Shown here: one piece after another, positions 35,326-47,633 of the stretch | Layout of the letters: each line of letters begins with the position of its first letter | How positions within the stretch are numbered: position 1 is the stretch's first letter | Assembly (NCBI GenBank): GCA_947095535.1 | Contig: OX352773.1 | Location: 262,035,590-262,099,589, forward strand | DNA: 64,000 nt | From: Poecilobothrus nobilitatus | Lineage: Eukaryota > Arthropoda > Insecta > Diptera > Dolichopodidae | Reading direction: 5' to 3' | The notes under the pieces: generated by a model | Database searches by the model: none | What the model saw: the letters and a program-made list of their open reading frames with translations, nothing else | Told to the model about the DNA's origin: nothing | Program-made: the position numbers and the translations under genes

Positions 35326-38240
35326 GAGTTATTTATAAATATTTTCCTATAAAAATGCAATTATTTTTTAAATTCCCTTGCGTATTTACTGAAAAGTATA
35401 ACACATTATTATCGCAAAACTTCTAAATATTAAGAAAATTAGTTTCTGGTGTTTAAAAAATCACATCAGAAACAAAAGCATTACCATTGAAGCGGCTTTT
35501 TTTTTACATACTTTTAGTTATCTCATAGCTTAATTTTTTGCAAATGTAATCAGAGCATATTTAAATTAAATTAAATTCATCATCAAAACAGCAAAACGTT
35601 TATCTAAGAATCAAGTTGAAAAAACCAAACACATCTATTAATTTTTTTTCTATTTCCCATTCTCACAATCTTGTAAAAATAAATTTAAAAATTAAATAAA
35701 ATGTAAACTTTGTGATTTAATTTCATGTATCAAAAATTTTCTTCCTTTGTATGTATTATTTTATCTGGTTTTATTCATGTGTTGCAGAGTGTATATTTAT
35801 GATGATTTTTCGTTTGGTTTTTCAAAATGTCAAAATCCTCTCATCCTTGAAACACAATATTGAGATTGAATAATTCGTTAATATTTTAAAATTCTCCACT
35901 TTTAACAATACAATAACTATATAGTATATAATAGATACATTAAAAATTAAATGTACATTAGATCCTTAACGGATTATTAATTTTAACGGATAGTGGAAGT
36001 TTTTATTTTCGTTTTTGCAATTGTCAGAATAATTAGCTTTATTTATTTTTTATGATTTTTGTGCCAGTATACAATGTATCAAACATAAAAATATTTGAAA
36101 GGTTCCAAGCTAAAGCATTTAAACCAAAACAAATGTACCCACATATATGCGCAACACAAAAATTAGAAATGATTTACAAAATTTGTTCTGACAAAGAAGA
36201 AAATAGTGCTCCATAATAAAAAATATTTCAATAGACTGCACAACCATTCAAAATTTCCGCCCAGAAAACTTAGAGTCCACATTCTATCAGCTGAAAGTAA
36301 CAAAAACGAAAAAAAAACGATATATATTTTTCGAAACATCAAACGATATATTTCGGTCTTCTGAATGGTTAATTCTGTTTTGAAGATGAAATCAATTTCG
36401 AATAAACATTTTTTCGCAGTAAATTCCTTATAATAATTAATCTACATTAAATGACTTAAGTAGAACCTTTAAAAAAATTAAAAAAAACGGCGATAAATGA
36501 AAAAATTCTTTTAAACCTAAATTTTAATCTTTATTTTCTTTGACAATTATCATTCAGTAATTCAATAAAACGACAAGCGGACTGCCAAATAAAATAATAA
36601 AATAAATTTTTATAAAAATAGAAGCAAATACTATTAAATTCCATTTAATGAATTTCTAATGCAATTTATTTTTGTGGCCAAAATTAAAAGTTTTCCAATT
36701 TTTGCTAAGAGATGTGAAAAAATGGGTTAGAATTATTCAGTTTTAAAGTTATCTAATAAAGCAAATTAGAGTAGCAAAGCAAAGTATCTTTAAGATTAAT
36801 ATAAACTTATCTAGTTAATTCGTATAATTATGTTTTAATTTTGAATATATGTTTTAAGGAAAATAGTTTATATTTCATCTTAACTAATTTCTTCAAAATA
36901 ATTTAAAAGGATGTAAGAAAAAAGATAAAAGCAAAACTTTGTTTAACAAATACGCATTACTTTTTTATGCTAGTTATATATATAATTATGTTGGCAACCT
37001 CATTGGGGAACTACAACTGCTCAAAGTTGGCAAAAATTCACTATTTTCAAATAGTTAATCAAAACAAACAGGACATTTTTTGTTGCATACTTTTTGGCAA
37101 TTCCACATTTAGGTTTATTGTTATATGAAATCAATATTTTTAAAAACTTTTTATACTTTATATTTGCTTAACTCTTAAAGTTCCAAAATTCAAATGCTGA
37201 AGACTAAAAAAAAATAAAAATGAAATAAAAGAACTTTAGGGGCGAAAGTTGAATAATTTTCTAAACACACTTACATGAATTAGATTAAAAAATATGGTAT
37301 TTAGTAGAGTGTGTGAAGTAGAAGATACCCGAATGAACATAATATGCCAGGGTTCATATTGACAGTTTTTGAAAATTCAGTTCTTACTTTTCAAAAACAC
37401 CCATTCATATTTTAGAAAATTTAAAACATCTGACCCCGTTGCCCGCAACCAACCAAATTTCAAAAAAATTATTGTGATAAAACTTGATTATCTTTTGAAA
37501 AATTCGAAATTTTTAACTTAATGCACAAATATGACAACTACCTCTCTGCTTTAGACCAAGTTAGTTATTTAAAGAAGTTATTACTGATGCATGTGTGTGT
37601 CCTGTTATATACGAGTATCAATAATCGATTTCTTAAGTACTACCTAATTCCGAGAAATTTTCCAAGTAAAAAACGGTCAGGGGAAAAACTAAAATGCAAT
37701 ATGAAGGCCAAAATTTCCCAAAAAGGGCTATAGGACTAAGGATAACTATTCTAACTGAAAGGGCTAATAAAAACTTATACTAAATAACAGTTTTTAAACC
37801 ACGAAAAATCCAAAAATTACTTATCCGAATTCACGTTACAATTTTTTATGAAATTAGGATTAGGCAGCATTAGATAATAGGTGACCGATTTCTTTCCGAA
37901 AAATATTCTATGGTCTATACATAAAAAGACAATATAAAATTAAAATCTTTCCACTTAAAAAAAATTTGTAATTTCAATAAAATTGTAGATAATGCATCTA
38001 TCTATAGTAAACCCACAAATATTTTTATAATTTCATTATATCTTTATACAACTTTTCAATTTCATTAAAACTAGCAATTTCTGCAAAATTTTAAAAACCT
38101 AATATAATTATTATACAAATTAAACCAAATTTATTTATTCTTAAACCTTATTAATTTACGAAAATTTCCAAAAAGAAATTTAAAAATTATACAATTTTTT
38201 TATTCTACTATTCCTAAAGTAAAAAATGTGATTTTAAATT

Positions 38241-40384
38241 TTATGCTTCATCACTTATACATTTACAGTCATCAATGTTATTACAATAATTATTTTCGGA
38301 TTCATTAACACTAACTTTACAATCGTCAGATTCATCATCTTCATCGACAGTATCCTCACTAGTTTGACCATCTTCTTCATCTTCATCATCATCATTTTCT
38401 TTTAATACCATTTCAGATTTAGAATTTGAAATTTTTAAATCTTCTGTTAGATCTTTATCCGATGCCGGATAATATTTTTCAATTGAATCTAAAATATCTC
38501 TTAATCGTATATCAGGTATACCTGTACCATTATTATGAGAATCGTTACTATTATTGATATTACCATTACCAACACCAGCTGTTGATGTACTTGGAATATT
38601 TTCATCATTACAACCACTATTAACTGTTGAATTATTAATTTGATATTTACCACCATTTAATTTATATCTTAAAAAATTATTAAGAATTTGTGGTATTGAA
38701 ATATTATTTGAATCAGTTTCATTCTTGGCTTCTGCTCTTGCAGATTCTTCCTGTATTATTGCACTAGTTGCTCCTAAAGAATCACTTGCGGATGTATTTG
38801 AATGTGCATTTCTAACATGACGTACTGGTTTTTCACTGCATGTTTTTTGTTGACTACTACTTGCAGCAACACAATCATCTGAATTACATTTACGATGAAA
38901 TTGTTGTTGCGATTTATGAGAACAACAACAACATGTTGTGATATCACATCTTTGACAATAATTTGTTTGTGGTCGATGGGTACAATAACCACTTTGACAT
39001 TTTGTATTTTTATTATTATTAACATGACGCGATAGATCTGATGCCAAAAATGTATTTATATTTTGTGACATTAATTTCTCATATTCTAATTTCATACACA
39101 AGTATTTTAAATGACGTGATGTATCTTCACCATAATGCTTTAATTCTAAAAAAAAACAATTTATAGTTTATTTAATTTTAAAAGTTTAATTGAATAAAAT
39201 ATTACTTGCACGCAATTCTTTTGAACATTCTTCAATTGCAATTTCATTCTTTTTAATCATTGATGACATTTCATCTAAACGTTCATTAATCGTTTGAAAT
39301 CGGCTCCCCGTTATTTGTGAAATTTTTTCCTGTATAAAAAAAATTTAAAATTGTAAGTGATATATGAAATTTTGCAATTTAGTTTTATCCTTAAATATTA
39401 TAATAGAGCAGTAAAGAATTAGTCTTTGCCCACTGCTTAGTGCACTTCAACAACCAGATATGTGGCATTTTCAACTATATGAGGGTGTATTTTTTGCGTA
39501 TTTTTATTTTTTAAAATGTTTTTTTGAAACTATTCGAGTGAGTGGCTTATCGACTGTCCTTTCGTTTAATCTTCCAGCCGTTTAACCGTTCAGTCATCCA
39601 GTTATCCAATCCTCCAATCCTCCATTCATCCAGTCATCCAATCCTCCAATCCTCCAGTCATCCAATCGTCTAATCATCTATTCATCTATTCATCCATTCG
39701 CCTACCTTTCTGTTCAAAACAATATAAAATGGAATGGAATATATTATATTCCATCCTATTTCAAACACTATAGAACTTTACTATAAAAAAACTTACATGA
39801 ACCACATCACGAATTGCAGCTTTCATAATTTCCATACATTCTAATGATTCATTAGAAAATGCTTTAGCCTGATTCACTTGTGTACTATCACCATGCTCAT
39901 CAATAATATAATATTTTTGCTTTGATCGATGACTAATATTACCTTTATTTCGATTTTTTTTATAAATATTTTTTTGAGGGAAGTCAATTGAAATATCAGA
40001 TATTTCTTTCTTTATTGTATCATCAAAAATAATAGGTTGTTTTTTTAAGCTTTCTGAAGCAGGTCCCTGATGAATAAAATGTAATTGATCCTGATGATGT
40101 TGTTTTAATTGCCCAGTTTCGGGCTCTTTTCTATATAATTTTTTTCGGAATGTTATAACTGGCTCTCGTTCTATTTTATTTTGATTTAAATTTATTGGCA
40201 TTTTAATTTGCATTGATCGTGTTTGATGGGTTATTCCTGCCGATGTTGTTGTTAGTCGTTCATTATCCAATGCTGTTTTGATATTTCTTCGTGTTTCCAT
40301 CGCAGCTTGTATATCAGAACGATTTCCCATCATTTTTGCTGTATCTGATGATAATGTAAAACGGTTGACCTTCGTCCGAACCAT
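38241..40384 (-). CDS. Unrecognised three-exon protein with coiled-coil centre, Cys/His patch and acidic tail (538 aa)
   Basis: Minus-strand exons 40384-39797 (ATG, 196 codons, phase 0), 39329-39206 (124 bp, phase 1) and 39145-38241 (905 bp, TAA) splice in frame with gtaagt/acag and gtaata/tttag sites. Seen: a basic N-terminal half (residues 1-196, many Lys/Arg/Gln, no TM or signal peptide); a charged, helix-prone centre at about 197-260 (RFQTINERLDEMSSMIKKNE) that could be a coiled coil; a Cys/His-rich patch (CQSGYCTHRPQTNYCQRC, then CCCCSH, CNSDDC) that might bind metal; an Asn/Ser-rich linker; and an acidic tail (DDDEDEEDGQTSEDTVDEDD). I do not recognise the family. Intron 1 holds a minisatellite. 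An AATAAA on the minus strand at 38204-38199 lies just after the stop. Intact frames and consistent phases argue for a real gene. Confidence 0.75.
39545..39710. repeat. Degenerate 8-bp minisatellite (tccaatcc/tccagtca)
   Basis: Repeated 8-mers of the form tccaatcc, tccagtca and tccattca run from about 39570 to 39705 within intron 1 of the minus-strand gene. No coding sense on either strand. Confidence 0.85.
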
Positions 40385-41652
40385 ATTTTCGGATTTTCTT
40401 TGATTTTTTTTGTGAATATTAAACGAGAAAGCTATTTTGAAAAATTTTTCTTAAGGGTTTACAACAAAAAAAAAAAGTTAAACTATCGAAAAAATTTTGT
40501 TTGAAAATGTAAAACTTTTAAAGTTATATTTTACATTAAAATCACGACTACAAAATAAAAAATAAACATTCACGTAAAATTGTTAGAAAAAAACTGATCT
40601 TTATTTTTTATTTACTTCTAAATAAAATTTTATATAAAAATTTTTTAACTATATTAAAACAAATAGAAATAAAAAAACAAAATACTTTCTTATTATTAAA
40701 AAATTTCTGAAATATAAAACTAAAATTATACGATAACTAATTTTTTTTTTTTTTATTAAAAATTTTTCAAAATTTTAAATTCTTAAAACTAATAAAGGAA
40801 ATTATTAGATTCCATGGATCGAATTGGATGCTGCTATAGGAGAGTATATTTATTTGTCGACAATAAATTCCTGCACGGCCCAACAGATTATAAATAAAGT
40901 TTGTTGAAATGTTTCTTCCTTATGTTGTGCACTCCAATTTTTATATGTTAATCTGATAATAAACGCCTGTTAAACAGTTTCATTAATCATTAAAGAAGAT
41001 TTAATGGATTAATTTGCTTATGATCAGTTAATTTTTTTTGACATGTCTATCTGTCAAAAAAAATTTTTTACCGGAACGTGTCGATTTACGAGAGTTGTAT
41101 ACTCAGACCTTTTTGAAGACTAAAACTGAATAACTAAAATTTAGTAGAAACATTATTTCCTATTGAAGGTAAGAAGATTCATTAGCCTTTTCTGTCTGTT
41201 AACTTATTATTTTTGTTTTGTAAATTAATTTTTTGAAATTTAAAGCTTAGCTTAAGTGAAACTTAAAAAAGTCTGAAAACTTTTCTTAAATTTTTTTAAA
41301 AATTCCAATTTTTGTAGAAGTTATTTGAATCGAACCCTTACGTAATGGAATAATTGCTAATAAAACATTTTACTGTTGTTATCGCAACAGTAAGTAAAAC
41401 ATATTTATCGTTTTGTAGTGATTTAAATTTTGTAGAGAAAGAAATTCTTTTGATATTGACATCTATATCCGGGCAAAGCCGACTAAGTCTGCTAGTCTAC
41501 TAATCTGTTAATTAAGTAGATATATTCATTTTTTCATCACTAAGATGTTGAGAAGAAGAGGCTTGAAAGATCTTTTTTAGGTTTACATGAATTAGAAAAA
41601 AATTTTAAACTGGACAATCATATGACAGATATATTGTTAAAAAATTAGTGGG

Positions 41653-41873
41653 TCCATGATCATATATTTGTTTTTTTGTAATGCTTTTCTTTGCCCCATA
41701 AATGTGGACAGGAAATTACATAGCCTTTCCTGTTCAGGCGTGGCTGTAAATGTCTTAAGGGAAATAACTCTTACGACGTGTGTGGAATTCGAACCCACAC
41801 TTCCTCGGTGTTTACAGCGTATTTTATACGTTCTTACCCACTAGGCCACCGAGGCTTCCATGATCATATATTT
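41653..41873 (-). repeat. tRNA-derived SINE, copy 6, with a 17-bp target-site duplication
   Basis: The element occupies about 41670-41856 on the minus strand and includes the tRNA-like head (GGCCTCGGTGGCCTAGTGGG-like, B box GGGTTCGAATTCC) and tail (GCCTGAACAGGAAAGGC, TTTCCTGTCCACATTTATGG). It is bounded by identical tccatgatcatatattt at 41653-41669 and 41857-41873. This is the best-preserved insertion in the window. Confidence 0.95.
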
Positions 41874-43005
41874 TACATTTAGCATTTTTTTTTTTAAATT
41901 TACAAATCAAAAAGAAATTTTTAATATATTTCATTAAAAATTTATCTCAACTATTTTTATAAGCTATGTAAAAAATCATTAAACTTTAACTGGAGCAAAA
42001 GAAAATAAAATATACTTAAAAATAGAATATATAGAAATATAAATTTTTATCTTTTTAATCACATTAAATATAGTTCTTATCGGCATCACAACATTAGATA
42101 CATTAGATTTCATTAAGTCAAAGTATAAAAAGTTGATTTTTTTTTTTTCAAAAAAGTCGATCTTCCAAAATGTTGATTAAAGTTAATGTAAACTCTTAAA
42201 ATATCGACAAAAATATCGAATTTGCGAATATTTTTTTAATTTTTGTCCAAAATGGTGTGTTATGGCTGTTTGACTACGTTTTTTTAATAATATGAATCCG
42301 TAGAACAACCAAATTTATAATACTATTTTATATATATTTGAAGGTATAATTTATAAAATTTCAACACTTTCTTTTACAGATTTTATTTTTTCATATTTCG
42401 GCATTCGATATCTTGACATTTTCTATTTTAAATGCTTTATTATTCAAATAATTTCTAGATATGTAAGAAAAAAATTAGGTGAAATTTTAGAGTTGATTAT
42501 AAAATCAGGATTTTGCTCATTTTCCAGTGTCCATGAATATCGAGATTTTTAATTACGAGACACTGTACAGTTGCTAAATACTGTAAAGAGCTATTTTCGA
42601 ATTAGCTAATCAAAATCAGGGTTTCAATAATTTATTATTTGTTTAGGATGGGTTTTGGGGCAGCAGCTTCCATTATCTTGAAGGTTTTGTTTCTGAAATA
42701 TGTATGTGAAAAAAAAATTAGGAGGTACTTTAAAGTTCTATACAAAACGAGGATTTCAATAATTTGTTTAGCGGAAATGTGAAGGCGATAGCCCTCAATA
42801 TGTCAAATGTTTCTACTTTTCTTAAAATTTTTAATATTTTATCCAAGTCAAAATTTTGGAATTGACATTTTAAAAATCGACGAATTGTATTAATCCAACT
42901 TATTTTATATTGATTTTTTTTTAATCGACTTATTTAGAAACGATATTTTTTAAAATCAACATAAATTACCCCACATTTCTTATCAATTATAAAAACAAAA
43001 TCATT

Positions 43006-43945
43006 TTATTATACCAGTACGATAAGCAACGGGTATAATAAAATTAATTTTCCGTTTGTAACACGCCGAAATAAGGAAAGTAGAAGGTACCTCAAAGGTA
43101 TGAATCGGATCAGAATAAAATTCTGAGTCGATTAAGCTTTGTCCGTCAGTCACTCCTTCCGTTCGTCCGCACGATAACTCAAAAACTAAGAAAGTTGGAG
43201 TACTGAAATTAAAACAAAATATTTTTGAATCAATTTGTAGGTACGTAGAATCAATTTGTAGATATTTTTGAATCAATAGTAGGAATGTAAGGTTACCTTA
43301 AAATTGACAATAATAAATAAAAAATTAACGGTTGCTTAAAGAATTTATATTTTTATGATATTGGTATACATACTTATATATCATGTTTATCTTCATATCG
43401 TATATGTCACTAATGATATAATAACAATACATATAGGTATATATCTATATATATACATATATATATATGTATATAGCGGCGTATATATGTATTTTGTTGT
43501 ATTTATAGAAATTATTCTATGAATGAAATATTTTTAGAGAAATAATGCAATATATGACTATATATAATAATACATATATGCACATATATGAATGGATGTG
43601 CATATTAATATATATTTGATATTTTGTAGTAAGTTTAGTATAAATTAATATACATTTGCCGCTTAGTATTCAATACTATAGGTGCATATATATCATATTT
43701 GGAAAAGTTTTGAATTGATAATCGTTAGGTGGAAGGTTAGAATTTGCTTTTGAAGAATGTATAACGTATAGTTTGAATACATGTACAAACCATAGTTCTA
43801 GAAACTTCACCCAAATTATTTTAAAATACTGAAAAATTAAAAAAATAACATTATAAGAAGAGTGACAGACTATGAACATACTAACGTTTATGTACGGGTA
43901 TCTAAGAGTTGACAAAGGCAACTGTATTCTTCCTCGTTATCTTTA
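43006..43945 (+). repeat. Dispersed repeat family D, copy 1
   Basis: It shares its beginning (acgggtataataaaattaat, cgtttgtaacac, attctgagtcgattaagctt, tgtccgtcagtcac) and its end (atgtacgggtatctaagagt, tgacaaaggcaactgtattc, ctcgtt) with 45150-45795. The middle has grown by TA/TATG-type simple repeats (43370-43640). The repeat ends about 95 bp before the ATG of gene A. Confidence 0.65.
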
Positions 43946-44040
43946 ACAAAGTTAATTAAAAGCTATTAACTGGTATAATTATAAAAATATTTTCATTCAT
44001 TTCAAAATAATTACAGAAATATAAACAAAAGTAAAAAAAG

Positions 44041-47000
44041 ATGCTAAAGGTTGATGATTTAAAATTAAAATTGCAAAAATTTGATTTAATTGATTGCTTA
44101 ATTCTTGGCTTACTGTTATTAATTTCATTCGGAATTGGTTTATATTTTATGCTTTTTAAGAAAAAATTAACACAGATACAAGAAACTAAAGATGAAAATG
44201 AATTATTAGAATTAAGTGATAAAAATCGCCAAGAACTACAATATTTGGTTGGAAATCGAAAAATGAAAGTATTTCCAGTAGCTATGTCATTAATTGCTAG
44301 GTAAGTTCAAATTTTATAATATTATAAAGTTTCACTTTTAAATTTAAAAAATTTAATTAAATATGTATCTACAGTTTTATATCTGGAATTTCAATAATTG
44401 GACTTTCAACTGAAATTTATTTATATGGGATTTTATATGCCTATACAATTCCAACAATAATTTTAGCTGGATTTATATGTTGGTATTTATTTCTACCAAT
44501 ATTTTGTAATCTACAGTTAACTTCAATTTATGAGGTATGAAATTAACATTTAACATTTTTCTAAAATATTTTCTTTTAATTTATTGCAATTTCTAGTATT
44601 TTGAATTGCGTTTTGATAGAAAAATTCGTCATTTTGGATCTTTTGTAAATTTTATTGGAATTGTGAGTATTAAAACAATTACTTCAATCTTTAAAGGTCG
44701 ATTCTTACTACAACAGAAAGTTATGACAACGTAATATAATATATTCACACTATACTGGAAACCACAAAGTGTCGACGTTTTGCCGACAAAAAAAAATATC
44801 TTTAAGGATGATATTTTAAACAACGGTAAATTGTCGGAATGTCGTCACAGTGCCATTATAAAAAATGTATAATATAAATAAAAATAATATCACATCATCG
44901 ATATACTACGTCATCATGTGACTTTGTAGTAGGAACCAACCTTAATTCTACAAAAAAGTACATGCTAAATATTAATATGTTCACATTTCATTTTAGACAT
45001 TTTGGATGCCAATGGTTATTTATGTTCCTGGATTGGTATTAAATCAATGTAAGATCCACTTTATTATAATATGAATTGTGTATTCTAAATAAAACGCTGA
45101 TAACATATTTTCTAAGCGCCCTATCATTTCTTGTAAAAGAATTCGTCAATACACCAAAAGTAGTTCTGAGGGTATAATAAAGTTGCCTTTTCGTTTGTGA
45201 AACTTTAAAACAAACGAGATATATATGGCAAGGTATATACATTCTTACTAAAAATCGAGTTCTGAAAGGCTTTAGCCATACGTACGTTCATCTATAGCGT
45301 CCATACAATAACTCAAAAAATAATATAGTATAACAATTCTGCAATTTTTAACATTTTATCTTTGTAAAATTTTTAGTTTCGCTATTGAAATCAAGCAATC
45401 GGGGGGTTCGAGTACGTGCCATTCAACTTTGATTTTTATATGAAAATAAATAATTGTCTACTGAAGCTAGATTTTTGAAATTTTGTGAAAAGAAGTTAAA
45501 TCTTATGCGAACGACTTCTTCAATTTTAGTTAGTTGAAGTATACAACAAGTTCGGGTAACTACGATATTTATATCTTTATACCTTGGTACATAATAAACC
45601 TAGACATTTGAATATTCTAAAAACTGAATAACTTTTATAACTTCTGTGAAATTTCGTTGTGTTTTTGCAATGAGTGGCTGATATCTGAAATTTTGTTTTT
45701 GATGATTAAATTTTATGGCATAACAGCATAACTTATGTTCGTACGAGTATCATAGAGTTGATACGGTTAACTATATACTCTTTCTCGTTTTTTATTCATA
45801 ATTTCATTTCTGAATCTTAATAAATTATTATTACTTTTAAGGGGTGTCTTTTTGTGGTTTTTGTTAAACATTCTTAGAAATTTTTTTATAAAAACAAAAT
45901 TCCTATACACACTTTATTAAAATAAAAAAATTAATTTTTTAGTTACTGGAATCAATATTTACTTCATTACTGGGGTAATTTCAATTGTTTGCATTTTTTA
46001 TACATGTGTGGTAATTTTTACAATAAATTTAAATAATATTTTTTCCATAATTAAATTTCTTATTATATATTATGTACAGGGTGGTATTATAGCTGTAATA
46101 TGGTCAGATTTTTTTCAAAGTTTTATAATGTTAATATCAATTCTTCTAATCATGATTAAAGGTTTGATTACAGTGGGTGGTTTTGAAAAAATTCTTGAAA
46201 TCAATTATACCGGCGAACGGATTGAATTGCCACAGTAATTTAAAATTAATATCCAAGTTAAACCAATTGACGAAATTTTGAATTTTTAGAATAACTTTAG
46301 ATACTACTGTTCGTTATTCATTGTTTGCAATTCTTTTTGGTGGTACAATTTCCTGGGCCGAATCAACATGTTGTGGACAAGTTATGATGCAAAGATTTCT
46401 ATCAGTTTCAAGTGTATCAAAAGCTAGAAAAGTTTTAATTTATTATATAATTGGTATCAGTATTATATTAATCGTATGTATATTCAATGGTTTAATTTTA
46501 TACACTTATTATAGTAATTGTGATCCTCTTACAACAAAAGTAAGTCATTTTATTTTAAGTTATGTTTAATATAATTATGTATTTTAGATATATATATATA
46601 TATTCCATATTATATAGTTGGCTACAATTAAAGATCAATTGTTACCAGTATTTACAATGGAATTATTTTATGAAATGCCTGGAATGAATGGTTTATTTAT
46701 TGGTGGTATATTAAGTGCTGCTATGAGTACTCTATCAACAGGTTTAAATTCATTAGCAGCAATTTTTTTAGAGGATTTTTTAAAACTTATTTGTCCCAGA
46801 CCACTAACAGAGAAACAAACTATATATATTTTAAAATTATTTATTATTACTTTTGGTGTAATAAGTTTTTCTTTAGTATTTTTTATTGAAAATTTAGGAA
46901 TGATATTTCAACTTTCAAGGACTTTAGGATCTGTTTGTGGTGGTCCATTGTTTGGATTATTTTTAATTGGTGTTTTAATGCCTTGGATAAATGAAAAAGT

Positions 47001-47510
47001 AAGTATAAAAATTTTCGATTAAAATTATTTACTACATAATGGTAAAAATTAATTTACAGAGTGCTTTGACAGGATGTGCTTCGGCTTTCATGTTAATGTC
47101 ATGGATTTGTATAGAAGCACAAAATTCTTATTACATTAATAAACCATTATCTGTTTTAGAATGTAATTATAGTTTTAATCAAACACTGAATAACACAACT
47201 GATATTAGTTATTATAATGAGTGAGAAAAATTAATTTTTGGTTTGTTTAATTTTTTAGTTTTTTATTTTAAAACATTTTTTTCCCAGAAGTAAAAACAAT
47301 GACTACGAACAAACCATATCATATTTATGGTATTCACCACTAGGAGCTCTTGTAACAGTATTGATTTCAAATTGTGCAATAATATTCTTTGGATATAATC
47401 CCAGAAATAAATGGAATAAGAAATTAATATCAAATTTATTATGGAAATATATACCAGAATCAAAGGAAATCATTATATCCAAAATAACTGAAGAAGACCT
47501 AATAAATTAA
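44041..47510 (+). CDS. SLC5-family sodium:solute symporter, monocarboxylate/multivitamin transporter-like (gene A, 591 aa)
   Basis: Ten exons join in frame: 44041-44300, 44375-44534, 44597-44662, 44997-45048, 45943-46010, 46080-46234, 46290-46539, 46618-46998, 47060-47220, 47288-47510. Family: SLC5 carriers with the LeuT fold couple Na+ entry to uptake of monocarboxylates or vitamins at the plasma membrane. Seen: TM1 after a short N-tail (LILGLLLLISFGIGLYF), then GNRKMKVFPVAMSLIA, STEIYLYG, YFELRFDRKIRHFGSF, MPMVIYVPGLVLNQ and GGIIAVIWSDFFQSF. Next come AESTCCGQVMMQRFLS, CDPLTTK, and the core SAAMSTLSTGLNSLAAIFLED, whose Ser/Thr residues belong to the Na+-site helix in this family. An external loop with NxS/T sites (NYS, NQT, NTT) precedes the last TM. 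Length fits the family (about 600). The ATG at 44041 begins the only N-tail in frame with TM1. Substrate cannot be told. It is tail-to-tail with unit B. Confidence 0.9.
45049..45942 (+). other. Gene A intron 4 with dispersed repeat
   Basis: The only long intron (0.9 kb) of gene A. Most of it is family D repeat copy 2; the other introns are 50-340 bp. Confidence 0.8.
45150..45795 (+). repeat. Dispersed repeat family D, copy 2, inside gene A
   Basis: It starts gagggtataataaagttgcc, continues with cgtttgtgaaac, gttctgaaaggctttagcca, then cgttcatctatagcgtccat and ataactcaaaaaat. It ends gttcgtacgagtatcataga then gttgatacggttaactatat and ctcgtt. Same order and strand as 43006-43945, so the two copies flank exons 1-4 of gene A. 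Confidence 0.65.
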
Positions 47511-47633
47511 TTAAATGAAAATTTTATAATTAAATTAATTTAATGAATTTATTTTAAAAATACATAACAAAAAAAACAAAAAATACAATATCATTTTACA
47601 ATTTAATGACTTATTTTTTAAAATGCTTAACAA
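47511..47633. terminator. Shared 3' region between convergent SLC5 genes
   Basis: Only 123 bp separate the stop of gene A (plus) from the stop of unit B (minus). A minus-strand AATAAA sits at 47553-47548 and would place the B mRNA end very near or inside gene A's 3' end; overlapping 3' UTRs are likely. Confidence 0.5.

Larger units (their letters stand above)
27683..38240. other. Gene-free spacer between CCAPR and the next gene
   Basis: No supported exon in 10.6 kb. It contains family C repeat copy 2 (28039-28830), SINE copies 4 and 5 (30161-30360, 31039-31212), a perfect 23-bp-arm hairpin (30730-30779) and an inverted tRNA-like repeat (35262-35325). Open frames at 31288, 32982, 33868 and 37521 are short and featureless. 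Confidence 0.7.
40385..44040. other. Spacer between the unrecognised gene and SLC5 gene A
   Basis: It probably holds the promoters of both genes, which diverge from here. It contains one SINE with flanking duplication (41653-41873) and a 0.9-kb dispersed repeat (43006-43945). A cttac-less attacag at about 44008-44014 could be an acceptor of a 5' UTR intron of gene A. No other exon seen. Confidence 0.65.

Noticed and set aside
38774..39025. 83-codon minus-strand open frame overlapping the last exon of the unrecognised gene
   Set aside because: It is the shifted frame of the real exon, rich in Val/Ile from reading Asn/Cys codons out of frame.
43001..43276. 91-codon minus-strand frame
   Set aside because: It lies wholly inside dispersed repeat family D and has no recognisable domain.
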